Below, piece by piece: positions 7,795-19,641 of a stretch of DNA of 64,000 nt (its first letter is position 1; every line of letters begins with the position of its first letter). The position numbers and the translations under genes were made by a program. Source of the stretch: Burkholderia cepacia ATCC 25416 (GTDB lineage Bacteria; Pseudomonadota; Gammaproteobacteria; Burkholderiales; Burkholderiaceae). Below the pieces are notes generated by a model. That model made no database searches. It saw only the letters and a program-made list of their open reading frames with translations, and was not told the DNA's origin. The DNA lies in the NCBI RefSeq assembly GCF_001411495.1, contig NZ_CP012982.1:2666001-2730000 (forward strand), in the 5' to 3' direction.

Positions 7795-10700
7795 ATGGAT
7801 TTCTCCCGATTCTTCATCGACCGGCCGATCTTCGCGGTCGTGCTGTCGATCGTCATCTTCGCGATCGGCCTGATCTCGATTCCGATGCTGCCCGCCGGCG
7901 AATATCCGGAAGTCGTGCCGCCGAGCGTCGTCGTGCGTGCGACGTACCCGGGCGCGAACCCGAAGGAAATCGCCGAATCGGTCGCCGAGCCGCTGGAAGA
8001 GGCGATCAACGGTGTCGAAGGCATCATGTACATGAAGTCGGTCGCCGGGTCGGACGGCAGCCTGCAGGTCGTCGTCACGTTCCTGCAGGGCGTCGATCCC
8101 GACACGGCCGCCGTGCGCGTGCAGAACCGCGTGAGCCAGGCGCTGTCGCGCCTGCCCGACGAGGTGCGCCAGTACGGCGTGACCACGCAGAAGCAGTCGC
8201 CGACGCCGCTGATGTACGTGAGCCTCTATTCGCCGGACAACAGCCGCGATTCGCTGTACCTGCGCAATTACCTGACGCTGCACGTGAAGGACGAACTGTC
8301 GCGGCTGACCGGTGTCGGCGACGTCGGCTTGTCCGGCTCCGGCGACTACGCGATGCGGCTGTGGCTCGACCCGAACCGGCTCGCGTCGCGCGGGCTGACC
8401 GCGAGCGACGTGATTGCTGCCGTGCGCGAGCAGAACGTGCAGGTGTCGGCCGGCCAGCTCGGCGCGGAGCCGACGCCGAAGAAAAACGACTTCCTCCTGT
8501 CGATCAACGTGCGCGGCCGGCTGCGCACGGTGCAGGAGTTCGGCGACATCGTGCTGCGCAACGGCGACGACGGCCAGGTCGTGAAGCTGTCCGACGTCGC
8601 GCGCGTCGAGCTCGGCGCGGGCGACTACACGCTGCGCTCGTACTTCAACGACAAACAATCGGCCGTGGTCGGCATCTTCCTGTCGCCGGGGGCGAACGCG
8701 CTCGAAGTCGCGAAGGCCGTGTATGCGAAGTTCGACGAACTGTCGAAGCGCTTCCCGCCCGGCGTCGCGTACCGTCCCGTGTGGGATCCGACGGTATTCG
8801 TGCGCGATTCGATCCGCGCGGTGCAGCACACGCTGATCGAGGCCGTCGTGCTGGTCGTGCTCGTCGTGATCCTGTTCCTGCAGACATGGCGCGCGTCGAT
8901 CATTCCGCTCGTCGCGGTGCCCGTCTCGGTGGTCGGCACGTTCGCGTGGCTCTATCTGCTCGGTTATTCGATCAACACGCTGACGCTGTTCGGGCTCGTG
9001 CTCGCGATCGGGATCGTGGTCGACGATGCGATTGTGGTCGTCGAGAACGTCGAGCGCAACATCGCGCAGGGCTTGAGCCCGCGCGACGCCGCGCACCAGG
9101 CGATGCGCGAGGTGTCGGGGCCGATCGTCGCGATCGCGCTCGTGCTGTGCGCGGTGTTCGTGCCGATGGCGTTCATGTCGGGCGTCACGGGGCAGTTCTA
9201 CCGGCAGTTCGCGGTGACGATCGCGATCTCGACGGTGATCTCCGCGATCAACTCGCTGACGCTGTCGCCCGCGCTCGCCGCGAAGCTGCTGCGTCCGCAC
9301 GGCGCGCCGAAGGATGCGCTCACGCGCGGGCTCGACCGCGCGTTCGGCTGGCTGTTCCGTCCGTTCAACCGCTTCTTCGACCGCAGCTCGGATCGCTATC
9401 ACGGCGTCGTCTCGCGCACGCTGAAGCGGCGCGGGGTGGTGTTCGCGGTCTATGCGGCGTTGCTCGGGGCGACCGCGCTGCTGCTCAACGCGGTGCCGGG
9501 CGGCTTCATCCCGGTGCAGGACAAGCTGTACCTGTTCGCGGGCGCGAAGCTGCCGGAAGGCGCGTCGCTGGCGCGGACCAGCGAGGTGACCGAGCAGATG
9601 ACGAAGATCGCGCTCGGCACCGACGGTGTCGAGATGGTGCCGGCGTTTGCCGGGCTGAATGCGCTGCAGGGCGTGAACACGCCGAACATCACGAACTCGT
9701 ACGTGATCCTGAAGCCGTTCGACCAGCGCCACCGCAGCGCCGCGCAGATCAACGCGGACCTGAACGCACGCTTCGCGACCATCGGCGGCGGCATCACCTA
9801 TGCGCTGATGCCGCCGCCGATCCAGGGCCTCGGCAACGGCTCGGGGTATTCGCTGTACCTGGAGGATCGCGGCGGGCTCGGCTACGGCGCATTGCAGAAC
9901 GCGCTCACCGCGTTCCAGGCCACGGTCGCGAAGACGCCGGGGATGAGCTACCCGGTTAGCTCGTACCAGGCGAACATCCCGCAGCTCGAGGTGAAGGTCG
10001 ACCGGCTGAAGGCGAAGGCGCAGGGCGTCGCGCTGACCGACCTGTTCAGCACGCTGCAGGTCTATCTCGGCTCGATGTACGTGAACGACTTCAACCTGTT
10101 CGGCCGCGTGTACCGCGTGATGGCGCAGGCAGACGCCGGCCACCGGCAGACGGCCGCCGACATCGCGAACCTGCGCACGCGCAACGCGAAGGGCGAGATG
10201 GTGCCGATCGGCTCGATGGTGACGGTGGCGCCCGCGTACGGGCCCGACCCGGTCGTCCGCTACAACGGCTATCCGGCCGCCAACCTGATCGGCGACGCCG
10301 ATCCGAAGGTGATGTCGTCGTCGCAGGCGATCGAGAAGCTGCAGCAGATCGCGAAGGACGTGCTGCCGCCGGGGATCGTGCTCGAGTGGACCGACCTCAG
10401 CTACCAGCAGGTCACGCAGAGCAACGCGGCGATCGTCGTGTTCCCGCTCGCGGTGATGCTCGTGTTCCTCGTGCTCGCGTCGCTGTACGAGAGCTGGACG
10501 CTGCCGCTCGCGGTGATCCTGATCGTGCCCGTGTGCATCTGTGCGGCGCTGTTCGGTGTGTGGCTGTCGGGAGGCGACAACAACGTGTTCGTGCAGGTCG
10601 GGCTCGTCGTGCTGATGGGGCTGGCGTGCAAGAACGCGATCCTGATCGTCGAGTTCGCGCGCGAGCTGGAAATCCAGGGCAAGGGCGTGATCGAATCCGC

Positions 10701-10968
10701 GCTGGAAGCGTGCAAGCTGCGGCTGCGTCCGATCGTGATGACGTCGGTCGCGTTCATCGCGGGTTCGGTGCCGCTCCTGATCGGCGGCGGCGCGGGCAGC
10801 GAAGTGCGGGCCGCCACCGGCATCACCGTGTTCGCGGGGATGCTCGGCGTCACGCTGTTCGGGCTGTTCCTGACGCCCGTGTTTTATGTGGCGATCCGCA
10901 AGCTCGCGGGCGGCACGCCGGCCGTGTGGAGCGAACACCACGGCACCCTCGAAGGAGAAAACCGATGA
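7795..10968 (+). CDS. RND efflux transporter permease (HAE1 family)
   Basis: A 1057-residue proton-driven drug/metabolite exporter of the AcrB/MexB/MexI class. It starts with MDFSRFFIDRPIFAVVL, the usual N-terminus. The proton-relay aspartate pair is in GIVVDDAIVVVEN (about residues 400-415). TM12-end sequences GVTLFGLFLTPVFYV are present, and the large periplasmic porter/docking loops have normal length. The start is the ATG at 7795 with GGGAG upstream. Its stop overlaps the outer-membrane factor start (ATGA at 10965-10968). Probable substrates are redox-active compounds such as phenazines, quinones or dyes, inferred from the SoxR control rather than from sequence. Confidence 0.94.
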   Translation: MDFSRFFIDRPIFAVVLSIVIFAIGLISIPMLPAGEYPEVVPPSVVVRATYPGANPKEIAESVAEPLEEAINGVEGIMYMKSVAGSDGSLQVVVTFLQGVDPDTAAVRVQNRVSQALSRLPDEVRQYGVTTQKQSPTPLMYVSLYSPDNSRDSLYLRNYLTLHVKDELSRLTGVGDVGLSGSGDYAMRLWLDPNRLASRGLTASDVIAAVREQNVQVSAGQLGAEPTPKKNDFLLSINVRGRLRTVQEFGDIVLRNGDDGQVVKLSDVARVELGAGDYTLRSYFNDKQSAVVGIFLSPGANALEVAKAVYAKFDELSKRFPPGVAYRPVWDPTVFVRDSIRAVQHTLIEAVVLVVLVVILFLQTWRASIIPLVAVPVSVVGTFAWLYLLGYSINTLTLFGLVLAIGIVVDDAIVVVENVERNIAQGLSPRDAAHQAMREVSGPIVAIALVLCAVFVPMAFMSGVTGQFYRQFAVTIAISTVISAINSLTLSPALAAKLLRPHGAPKDALTRGLDRAFGWLFRPFNRFFDRSSDRYHGVVSRTLKRRGVVFAVYAALLGATALLLNAVPGGFIPVQDKLYLFAGAKLPEGASLARTSEVTEQMTKIALGTDGVEMVPAFAGLNALQGVNTPNITNSYVILKPFDQRHRSAAQINADLNARFATIGGGITYALMPPPIQGLGNGSGYSLYLEDRGGLGYGALQNALTAFQATVAKTPGMSYPVSSYQANIPQLEVKVDRLKAKAQGVALTDLFSTLQVYLGSMYVNDFNLFGRVYRVMAQADAGHRQTAADIANLRTRNAKGEMVPIGSMVTVAPAYGPDPVVRYNGYPAANLIGDADPKVMSSSQAIEKLQQIAKDVLPPGIVLEWTDLSYQQVTQSNAAIVVFPLAVMLVFLVLASLYESWTLPLAVILIVPVCICAALFGVWLSGGDNNVFVQVGLVVLMGLACKNAILIVEFARELEIQGKGVIESALEACKLRLRPIVMTSVAFIAGSVPLLIGGGAGSEVRAATGITVFAGMLGVTLFGLFLTPVFYVAIRKLAGGTPAVWSEHHGTLEGENR

Positions 10969-12488
10969 GCGCCGCTTTCCGTCTTTCCGCGCTCGCGATG
11001 TCGGTGACGCTCGCCGCATGCGCGGTCGGCCCCGATTTCAGGCGGCCCGATACGGCCACCGCCGAGCGGTTTGCCCGCGACGCGCATCCGGCGGCGCAGC
11101 GCGACGCGTTGCCGCCCGGCAAGACGCCGGATACGCCGCCCGACGTGTCGGCCGATGCCGATGCCGCGTTCTGGCGCGGTTTCGGCGATCCGCAACTGAC
11201 GCAGCTGATCGACACGGCGCTCGCGGCGAACCAGGATCTCCAGGTCGCCGTGTCGCGCTACGACGCATCGAATGCGCTGCTGTCGCAGGCCACGTTCGAC
11301 CGCTACCCGACGATCACCGCGAGCGGCAAGATCGGCCATCAGCTGATGATCAAGGACCAGGCGTTCGGGGCGCCGCGCAGCCAGCGCGATACGCCGACGT
11401 CCAGCGTCGGGATCAATGCGGCGTGGGAACTCGACCTGTTCGGCCGCGTGCGTCGTTCGATCGAGTCGCAGCGCGCGGAGACGGCTGCCAGCGCGGCGGA
11501 CGTGCGCGCGGTGCGCGTCGCGATCGCCGGCGAGGTGGCGAGCACGTACGTCGACTTGCGCGGCTCGCAGGAGCGGCTGCGGATCGCACGCGAGAACGCC
11601 GACAACCAGAAGCAGACGCTCGCGCTGATCAATGCGCGCGTCGGCGCGGGGCGCGGCTCCGAACTCGATGCGGCGCGGGCGCGCGCGCAGTACGAATCGA
11701 CGACGTCGCGGATCGCCGTGTACGAAGCGGCGATCGGCGTCGACGAGCACCGGCTCGCGGTGCTGACCGGGCAGACGCCGGATGCGTTGATCGGCCGCTT
11801 CGATCTCCCGAAGGCCGCCGCGTCGGCGGGCACGCCCGTGCCGCTGCCGGCGCTGGCCGCCGACATCGATCCCGGCACGCCGGGCGACCTGCTGCGGCGC
11901 CGGCCCGACGTCGCGGCCGCCGAGGCGCGGCTGCACGCGGCGACTGCACGCGTCGGCGTCGCGACGGCCGACCTGTTTCCGCGCTTCACGCTGTCGGGCC
12001 TGCTCGGCAGCGCGACGAGCAGCTACGGGTTCTTCCGTGCGGGCAGCGATACGAACCTGATCGCGCTCGGCATCGACTGGTCGTTCCTCGACGTCGGCCG
12101 CGTGCGCGCACGGATCGCCGCGAGCGATGCGGAAGCGGCCGGGCAGCTCGCGCAATACCGGCAGACCGTGCTCGGGGCGCTGGAGGAAACGGAGAACGCG
12201 CTGCTGCGTGCGGCACGCACGCGTGACGAGACGGACCATCTCGTGCGGGCCGCGACCGACAGCGCGCGTGCCGCGCAACTGGCGCAGACGCGTTTTTCGG
12301 CGGGCGCGATCGACTACTACGAAGTGCTCGACGCGCAACGCACGCTGCTGCAGGCGCAGGATGCGGCGGCCGACGGGCGGATGCGCAGTGCGGCGTCGAC
12401 GGTCGCGCTGTACAAGGCGCTTGCGGGCGGCTGGCCGTCGGGAACGGGGCAGGGGCTGCAAGGCCCGCTCGCGCAGTCGGGGCAGTAG
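10965..12488 (+). CDS. RND efflux outer-membrane factor lipoprotein (NodT/OprM type)
   Basis: A 507-residue outer-membrane channel of the TolC/OprM class. The signal peptide ends with the lipobox LAACAVGPDF (Cys about 19), typical of NodT-family lipoproteins. Two repeated OEP domains follow; AAWELDLFGRVRRS and DLLRRRPDVAAAEARL are hallmark segments. The start overlaps the pump stop by 4 bp, so translation is likely coupled. It completes the tripartite pump with the adaptor and the permease. A minus-strand pyruvate dehydrogenase gene converges 56 bp downstream. Confidence 0.93.
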   Translation: MSAAFRLSALAMSVTLAACAVGPDFRRPDTATAERFARDAHPAAQRDALPPGKTPDTPPDVSADADAAFWRGFGDPQLTQLIDTALAANQDLQVAVSRYDASNALLSQATFDRYPTITASGKIGHQLMIKDQAFGAPRSQRDTPTSSVGINAAWELDLFGRVRRSIESQRAETAASAADVRAVRVAIAGEVASTYVDLRGSQERLRIARENADNQKQTLALINARVGAGRGSELDAARARAQYESTTSRIAVYEAAIGVDEHRLAVLTGQTPDALIGRFDLPKAAASAGTPVPLPALAADIDPGTPGDLLRRRPDVAAAEARLHAATARVGVATADLFPRFTLSGLLGSATSSYGFFRAGSDTNLIALGIDWSFLDVGRVRARIAASDAEAAGQLAQYRQTVLGALEETENALLRAARTRDETDHLVRAATDSARAAQLAQTRFSAGAIDYYEVLDAQRTLLQAQDAAADGRMRSAASTVALYKALAGGWPSGTGQGLQGPLAQSGQ

Positions 12489-12544
12489 CGCGGGCAAGGC
12501 GGCGCGGCAGGCCGGCGCAATCCTGCCTGCCGCGCGCCGCGTGA

Positions 12545-15229
<2,685 letters not shown>

Positions 15230-15318
15230 GCAATGTCTCCAGAAGCATAAGGCTGCGCGGGGCGGCGGTCGTGGCGCCGCATCGCGCGACGGGACGCCCG
15301 TCGATCGGCGGGCAGGTA

Positions 15319-15332
15319 ATTGCAATTGCAAT
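15319..15332. promoter_or_regulatory. MarR-type operator A (perfect palindrome)
   Basis: ATTGCAATTGCAAT is a perfect 14-bp palindrome in the aceE/marR divergent region, about 90 bp upstream of the aceE start. Near-identical elements occur at 15366-15379 and at 17046-17074. Size and symmetry suit a MarR-family dimer, and the marR gene lies next to it. Confidence 0.65.
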
Positions 15333-15365
15333 CGTATGGGGCAATTGTTATCGAGGTAAAATTTA

Positions 15366-15379
15366 ATTGCAACTGCAAT
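15366..15379. promoter_or_regulatory. MarR-type operator B
   Basis: ATTGCAACTGCAAT, one base off a perfect palindrome, lies 23 bp upstream of the marR start codon. Between it and operator A there is a half-site-like CAATTG at 15342-15347. Placement close to the start fits autorepression. Confidence 0.6.
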
Positions 15380-15401
15380 TCAATGAGAGGAACGACCTGA
15401 C

Positions 15402-15857
15402 ATGAGCGCACCCGAACCCGATCTGTGGTTCTCGTTCGTCCGCGCGCACCGGACGATGATTCGCGAAATCGAGCGCCGCCTCGCGGCTGCCGGCCTGCCG
15501 GCGTATGCGTGGTACGACGCGTTGTGGGGGCTCGAGAGCGGGCCCGACGGCACGCGCCGGATGCACGAGCTGGCCGACGTGCTCGCGATCGAGCGTTACA
15601 ACCTCACGCGGCTGGTCGACCGGCTCGAGCAGGAAGGGCTCGTCACGCGCGCCCGTTCGGCGGACGACGGCCGCGCCGCGTACGCGAGCATCACCGACAA
15701 GGGGCGCACGCTGCGCAAGAAAATGTGGAAGGTGTACCAGTCGACGGTCGCGGAACTCTTCCTCGATCAGTTCGGCGGCAAGGAGCAGGCGGCGATGGCC
15801 GCCGCGCTCGATCGTGCGACCGCCGCGGCGCGCGAGGCGGCAGCCGACGCGAAGTAG
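15402..15857 (+). CDS. MarR-family transcriptional regulator
   Basis: A 151-residue MarR-family protein. The winged HTH spans about residues 45-105: RRMHELADVLAIERYNLTRL is the recognition helix region, followed by VDRLEQEGLVTRARSADDGR and the wing ASITDKGRTL. Flanking N- and C-terminal helices form the dimer. GAGAGGAACG precedes the ATG. Positioned between an E1 gene and an E1-like/GST pair whose promoters all carry the same palindrome, it is the obvious candidate regulator of the set. The ligand is unknown. Confidence 0.88.
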   Translation: MSAPEPDLWFSFVRAHRTMIREIERRLAAAGLPAYAWYDALWGLESGPDGTRRMHELADVLAIERYNLTRLVDRLEQEGLVTRARSADDGRAAYASITDKGRTLRKKMWKVYQSTVAELFLDQFGGKEQAAMAAALDRATAAAREAAADAK

Positions 15858-15875
15858 CGGCGGCCCGCCGGCGCG

Positions 15876-16994
15876 TCAGCCGCTCGCGTGGCGGCGCATC
15901 GCCTGCACGGCCCAGTCGGCAGGCACGCGGCCGTCGTCGGCCAGCAGGCGAAGCGCGACCGCGGCGATCCAGCGCGCATTCGGCGCGCGTGCGCCGGTGT
16001 CCGGGCCCGCCGAGTCCGCACCGAGCGCCGCGAAGCGGGCCGGGACGAACGCGCCGATCTGCGCGGCGACGTGCCGCGCATAGCCCGTCACGGCGAGCAC
16101 CGGCGTGCGGCTGTCGCCGATGCACCGGCGCACATGCGCGACCTGCGGCTCGTCGTGCGGGTGCAGCAGGTTCCACCGGTCGGCCGCGTGACCGTCGCGG
16201 GCGAGCTGCGTGTAGCTCGGGCAGCTCCAGATCGTCGAATCGACGCGCCATTCGTCGCGCAGCAGATCGGCCGCCTCCTGCACCTGTGCAAGCGTGCTGC
16301 CCGCGCCGCACAGCCGGATCCGGGCGGCCGCGCCGGCCGCCGCCCGCCGGCCGGCCCGCACCATGCCGCTGAACGCATCGCGGGCCGCGGTGGCCGACAG
16401 CGGTTTCGCATCGGGCACGGGGTCGTCGTGGCTCGCGAGGTAGCAGAACCCCGGCTGGCCGGCGACATAAAGCGCCCGCAGCGCGTGGCGCAGGATCGCG
16501 ATCGCCTCATGCCCCGAGGCCGGATCGTATGGCGTGCACGCGGGGTTCGCGGCCAGCCAGTGCGGGACGTCGGGCGTCACGCCTTTCGGCCAGGACGACG
16601 CGAGCGTTTCGGCATCGTTCACGAAGATCCCGCGGTCGACGGTTTCGATCGACGCCAGCCGCAGCCGGTCGGTCGCGCGGGCATGCAGCAGGTACAGCAG
16701 CGGCCGCTCGAACCGCTTGCGCGCATCGAGAAACCGCAGCGGCCAGGCGCTGATGCGGAGATGCGCCCCCGCGTCTGCCAACGGCGCACGCGTGTCGGCT
16801 CGCACGATCCAGACGTGTTCCGCTGTCGCCGCATCGCGTTCGAGGCAATCGGCGGCCGCGCGCATCGCGCCGAGCGGCGACACCGCACGGCCACGCGGCG
16901 CGAGCCGCTGCGTCAGCAGCCTTTCGAGGCAGGCCACCGCGGCGCGGCGGGTGTCGGGCGTCCGCATGGGCGGACCGGATCGCGCAGTCTGCAT
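15876..16994 (-). CDS. Shortened pyruvate dehydrogenase E1-like protein (C-terminal region only)
   Basis: A 372-residue protein whose second half clearly resembles the C-terminal domain of the neighbouring E1: LARDGHAADRWNLLHPHDEP and RRCIGDSRTPVLAVTGYARH align with ELRRDGLAAERWNLLHPDEA and QQCLDGRTGPVVVATDYMKI; ALRLLADDGRVPADW aligns with ALKALADDGAIPRAR. The N-terminal TPP-binding GDG...N region is missing, so it cannot be a complete E1. The frame is intact and begins at an ATG (16994) with the very strong RBS GGAGGG, so it looks functional rather than decayed. It could be a regulatory, chaperone-like or neofunctionalised paralog. Divergent from GST, with shared operators. Confidence 0.75.
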   Translation of the reverse strand: MQTARSGPPMRTPDTRRAAVACLERLLTQRLAPRGRAVSPLGAMRAAADCLERDAATAEHVWIVRADTRAPLADAGAHLRISAWPLRFLDARKRFERPLLYLLHARATDRLRLASIETVDRGIFVNDAETLASSWPKGVTPDVPHWLAANPACTPYDPASGHEAIAILRHALRALYVAGQPGFCYLASHDDPVPDAKPLSATAARDAFSGMVRAGRRAAAGAAARIRLCGAGSTLAQVQEAADLLRDEWRVDSTIWSCPSYTQLARDGHAADRWNLLHPHDEPQVAHVRRCIGDSRTPVLAVTGYARHVAAQIGAFVPARFAALGADSAGPDTGARAPNARWIAAVALRLLADDGRVPADWAVQAMRRHASG

Positions 16995-17045
16995 GTCCCT
17001 CCTTCCGGTATTGGCATGTCGCCGGGGCGTCGGTTCCGGCATAGG

Positions 17046-17074
17046 ATTGCAATTGCAACGATTGTAGTTGCAAC
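17046..17074. promoter_or_regulatory. Tandem MarR-type operators C and D
   Basis: Two copies of the palindrome seen near marR lie 15 bp apart: ATTGCAATTGCAAC (17046-17059) and ATTGTAGTTGCAAC (17061-17074). They occupy the middle of the 104-bp region between the E1-like gene (start 16994) and the GST gene (start 17099), so a bound dimer pair could control both promoters. Confidence 0.65.
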
Positions 17075-17098
17075 GATAACCGTAAGACAAGGACCGAC

Positions 17099-17746
17099 AT
17101 GACTTCGACGCATTCCCTCACGTTCTATACGGCCGACACGCCGAACGGGCACAAGATCGCGATCTACCTGGAGGAGGCCGGGCTCGCGCACGAGCGCGTG
17201 CACGTGGACCTGTCCGCCGGCGAGCAGCGCAGCCCGGCTTATCTCGCGATCAACCCGAACGGCAAGATCCCGGCCATCGTCGACCACGACACCGGGCTGA
17301 CCGTGTTCGAATCCGGTGCGATCCTCGGCTATCTCGCCGCGAAGACGCGCTTTCTGCATCCGGAAACGCTGGCCGAGCGCACGGCGGTGCAGCAATGGCT
17401 GCACTTCCAGATCGGCGGGATCGGGCCGATGCTCGGCCAGCTCTGGTGGTTCCTGCATGCATCGAAGACGGTCAATGCGCAAGCGCTCGAGCGCTACCGG
17501 AACGAAGCGCGGCGTCTCTATGGCGTCGTGAACGGCCGATTGGCGGAATCGGCGTATCTCGCTTCGTCGCGGTACTCGATCGCCGACATCGCCGCGTTCC
17601 CGTGGCTGCGCACGGCGGCCGAGCTCGATCTCGACCTCGCCGGCTACCCGCACGTCGAGCGCTGGCTCGCCGGTATCGAGGCGCGGCAAGCCGTTCAGCG
17701 GGGCCTGATCGCATGCCGCGCACCGGCGGCAGAACGCGCGAACTGA
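17099..17746 (+). CDS. Glutathione S-transferase family protein (YfcG/Nu-class-like)
   Basis: A 215-residue cytosolic GST. The N-terminal thioredoxin fold has TADTPNGHKIAIYLEE (about 11-26), NPNGKIPAIVD (about 53-63), and the glutathione-binding ESGAILGYL (about 71-79). The all-helical C-terminal domain contains YSIADIAAFPWLR, the usual N-capping box region. The TPNGHK and NPNGK motifs match the YfcG/YghU-like class, which often has disulfide-bond reductase or peroxidase activity rather than conjugation. It is controlled together with the divergent E1-like gene by tandem TTGCAA sites, suggesting thiol or electrophile stress linked to pyruvate metabolism (inference). Confidence 0.88.
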   Translation: MTSTHSLTFYTADTPNGHKIAIYLEEAGLAHERVHVDLSAGEQRSPAYLAINPNGKIPAIVDHDTGLTVFESGAILGYLAAKTRFLHPETLAERTAVQQWLHFQIGGIGPMLGQLWWFLHASKTVNAQALERYRNEARRLYGVVNGRLAESAYLASSRYSIADIAAFPWLRTAAELDLDLAGYPHVERWLAGIEARQAVQRGLIACRAPAAERAN

Positions 17747-17948
17747 CGTCGCATCGCCCGCGCCGTACGGATGGCGCGGGCGCCGGCCGCCGGCCTGCCG
17801 GGAAACATTGTTCTCCTTCGTCGTAAACGTCTCGAATGCGTGATATTTGCGCCGTGCAATCCGGTTTAGAGTGGCCGCGAATCGATGACGATGTGTCGTA
17901 TCGCCGCAGTCCCGGGCCGTACAGATGCACGAGAGGAGCTGGAGACAA

Positions 17949-19466
17949 ATGAGTGAAGGCAGGATTACGCAGGTCGAATCGTTCGGTTTCGAGCGCATTC
18001 CCGATGCATCGCGCTATGCACGGCCGATCGATCTGTTCAGGTTGCTGTTCGGCGGTTGCAATACGTTTTCCACATCGGTGCTCGGCAGCTTTCCCGTGCT
18101 GGTCGGGCTGTCGTTCAAGGCGGGTGTCTGCGCGATCGTGCTCGGCGTGCTCGCCGGCACCTGCATCCTCGCGCCGATGAGCCTGTTCGGCCCGCGCAAC
18201 GGCACGAGCGACCCCGTGTCGTCCGGCGCGCATTTCGGCATCCACGGCCGGATCGTCGGCTCGTTCCTCGCGCTGCTCACGTCGATCGCGTTCTTCTCGC
18301 TCGCGGTGTGGAGCTCGGGCGATGCGCTCGTCGGCGGCGCGCACAACATGGTCGGCGTGCCGGTCAACGGCTTCACGCTCGGTGCGGCGTACATGGTGTT
18401 CGCGGTGCTCGTGCTGATCGTCTGCATCTACGGCTTCCGCTTCATGCTGTGGGTCAACAAGATCGCCGTGTGGGCCGCGAGCGTGCTGTTCGTCGCGGGC
18501 CTGTTCGCGTTCGCCGGCCTGTTCGACATGAACTACGCGGGCACGGTGCAGCAGGGCAGCGCGGGCTTCTGGGCCGCGTTCGTCGGCGCGGTGCTGGTTG
18601 CGCTGAGCAACCCGGTGTCGTTCGCGTCGACGCTCGGCGACTGGGCCCGCTACATCCCGCAGCACACGCCGAAGCATCGCGTGATGGGCGCCGTGTTCGC
18701 CGCGCAGATCGCGACCTTCGTGCCGTTCTTCTTCGGCCTCGCGACCGCGACGATCATCGCGGCGAAGGCGCCCGCATTCATTGCGTCGAACGACTACGTC
18801 GGCGGCCTGCTCGCGATCTCGCCGCGCTGGTTCCTGCTGCCGATGTGCCTGATCGCGATCATCGGCGGGATGTCGACCGGCACGACCGCGCTGTACGGTA
18901 CCGGCCTGGACGTGTCGAGCATGTTCCCGCGCCACCTGAATCGCGTGCGTGCGACGCTGCTGATCGGCACGATCGCGATCGCGTTCATCTTCGTCGGCCG
19001 CTTCTGGTTCAACCTCGTCGAAAGCGTCGCGACGTTCTCGACGCTGATCGATACCTTCAGTTGCCCGTGGATGGCGATCATGGTGATCGGCTACGTGACG
19101 CGGCGCGGCCACTATCTCGCCGACGACCTGCAGGTGTTCAACCGCGGGCTGCGCGGCGGCCATTACTGGTTCACGCACGGCTGGAACGTGCGCGCGATGG
19201 GTGCGTGGCTGCCGGCCGCGTTCGTCGGGCTGTCGTTCGTGAACCTGCCGGGCCAGTTCGTCGGGCCGCTCGGCAACCTCGCGGGCGGGCTCGACCTGAG
19301 CGTGCCGGTGTCGCTGGTGATGGGCGGGATGATGTATTTCGCTCTGCTGACGCTGTACCCGGAACCGGACGGCGTGTACGGCCCGCACGGGCGCCGCTTC
19401 GTGCGCGGCGGCACGCAGGCGGCGCGCGGCAACGGTGCGCCGGCGATCCAGCCGAAGGGATATTGA
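17949..19466 (+). CDS. NCS1-family nucleobase/cytosine permease
   Basis: A 505-residue inner-membrane permease of the nucleobase:cation symporter-1 family, related to CodB-like cytosine/purine transporters. About twelve hydrophobic segments are visible. The N-terminal IPDASRYARPIDLFRLLFGG and SLFGPRNGTSDPVSSGAHFG regions are characteristic. The start is the ATG at 17949, with GGAG 9 bases upstream. The exact substrate (cytosine, hydantoin, allantoin, other) cannot be fixed. No catabolic enzyme for nucleobases is adjacent; downstream genes are on the opposite strand. Confidence 0.85.
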   Translation: MSEGRITQVESFGFERIPDASRYARPIDLFRLLFGGCNTFSTSVLGSFPVLVGLSFKAGVCAIVLGVLAGTCILAPMSLFGPRNGTSDPVSSGAHFGIHGRIVGSFLALLTSIAFFSLAVWSSGDALVGGAHNMVGVPVNGFTLGAAYMVFAVLVLIVCIYGFRFMLWVNKIAVWAASVLFVAGLFAFAGLFDMNYAGTVQQGSAGFWAAFVGAVLVALSNPVSFASTLGDWARYIPQHTPKHRVMGAVFAAQIATFVPFFFGLATATIIAAKAPAFIASNDYVGGLLAISPRWFLLPMCLIAIIGGMSTGTTALYGTGLDVSSMFPRHLNRVRATLLIGTIAIAFIFVGRFWFNLVESVATFSTLIDTFSCPWMAIMVIGYVTRRGHYLADDLQVFNRGLRGGHYWFTHGWNVRAMGAWLPAAFVGLSFVNLPGQFVGPLGNLAGGLDLSVPVSLVMGGMMYFALLTLYPEPDGVYGPHGRRFVRGGTQAARGNGAPAIQPKGY

Positions 19467-19641
19467 GCGGCGCGTGGTGCAGCGCTGTGCAAATGACGAT
19501 GCCGCCGCGCGGGAGAGCCGCCGGCGGCACGTCGTTTCCGGGCGTGTGATCGCGACAGGAGGCGGCCGCAACTTCCACGTGTCGCCGCCGCAAACGAAAA
19601 CGCCTGCCGGGCTGGCAGTCGCGCGCCAGCTTCGATGCGTG

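Noticed and set aside
7576..11019. Very long minus-strand open frame (over 1100 codons) opposite the RND pump
   Set aside because: It is antisense to three well-supported pump genes. Its composition is Arg/His/Glu-rich low complexity, typical of shadow frames in high-GC DNA.
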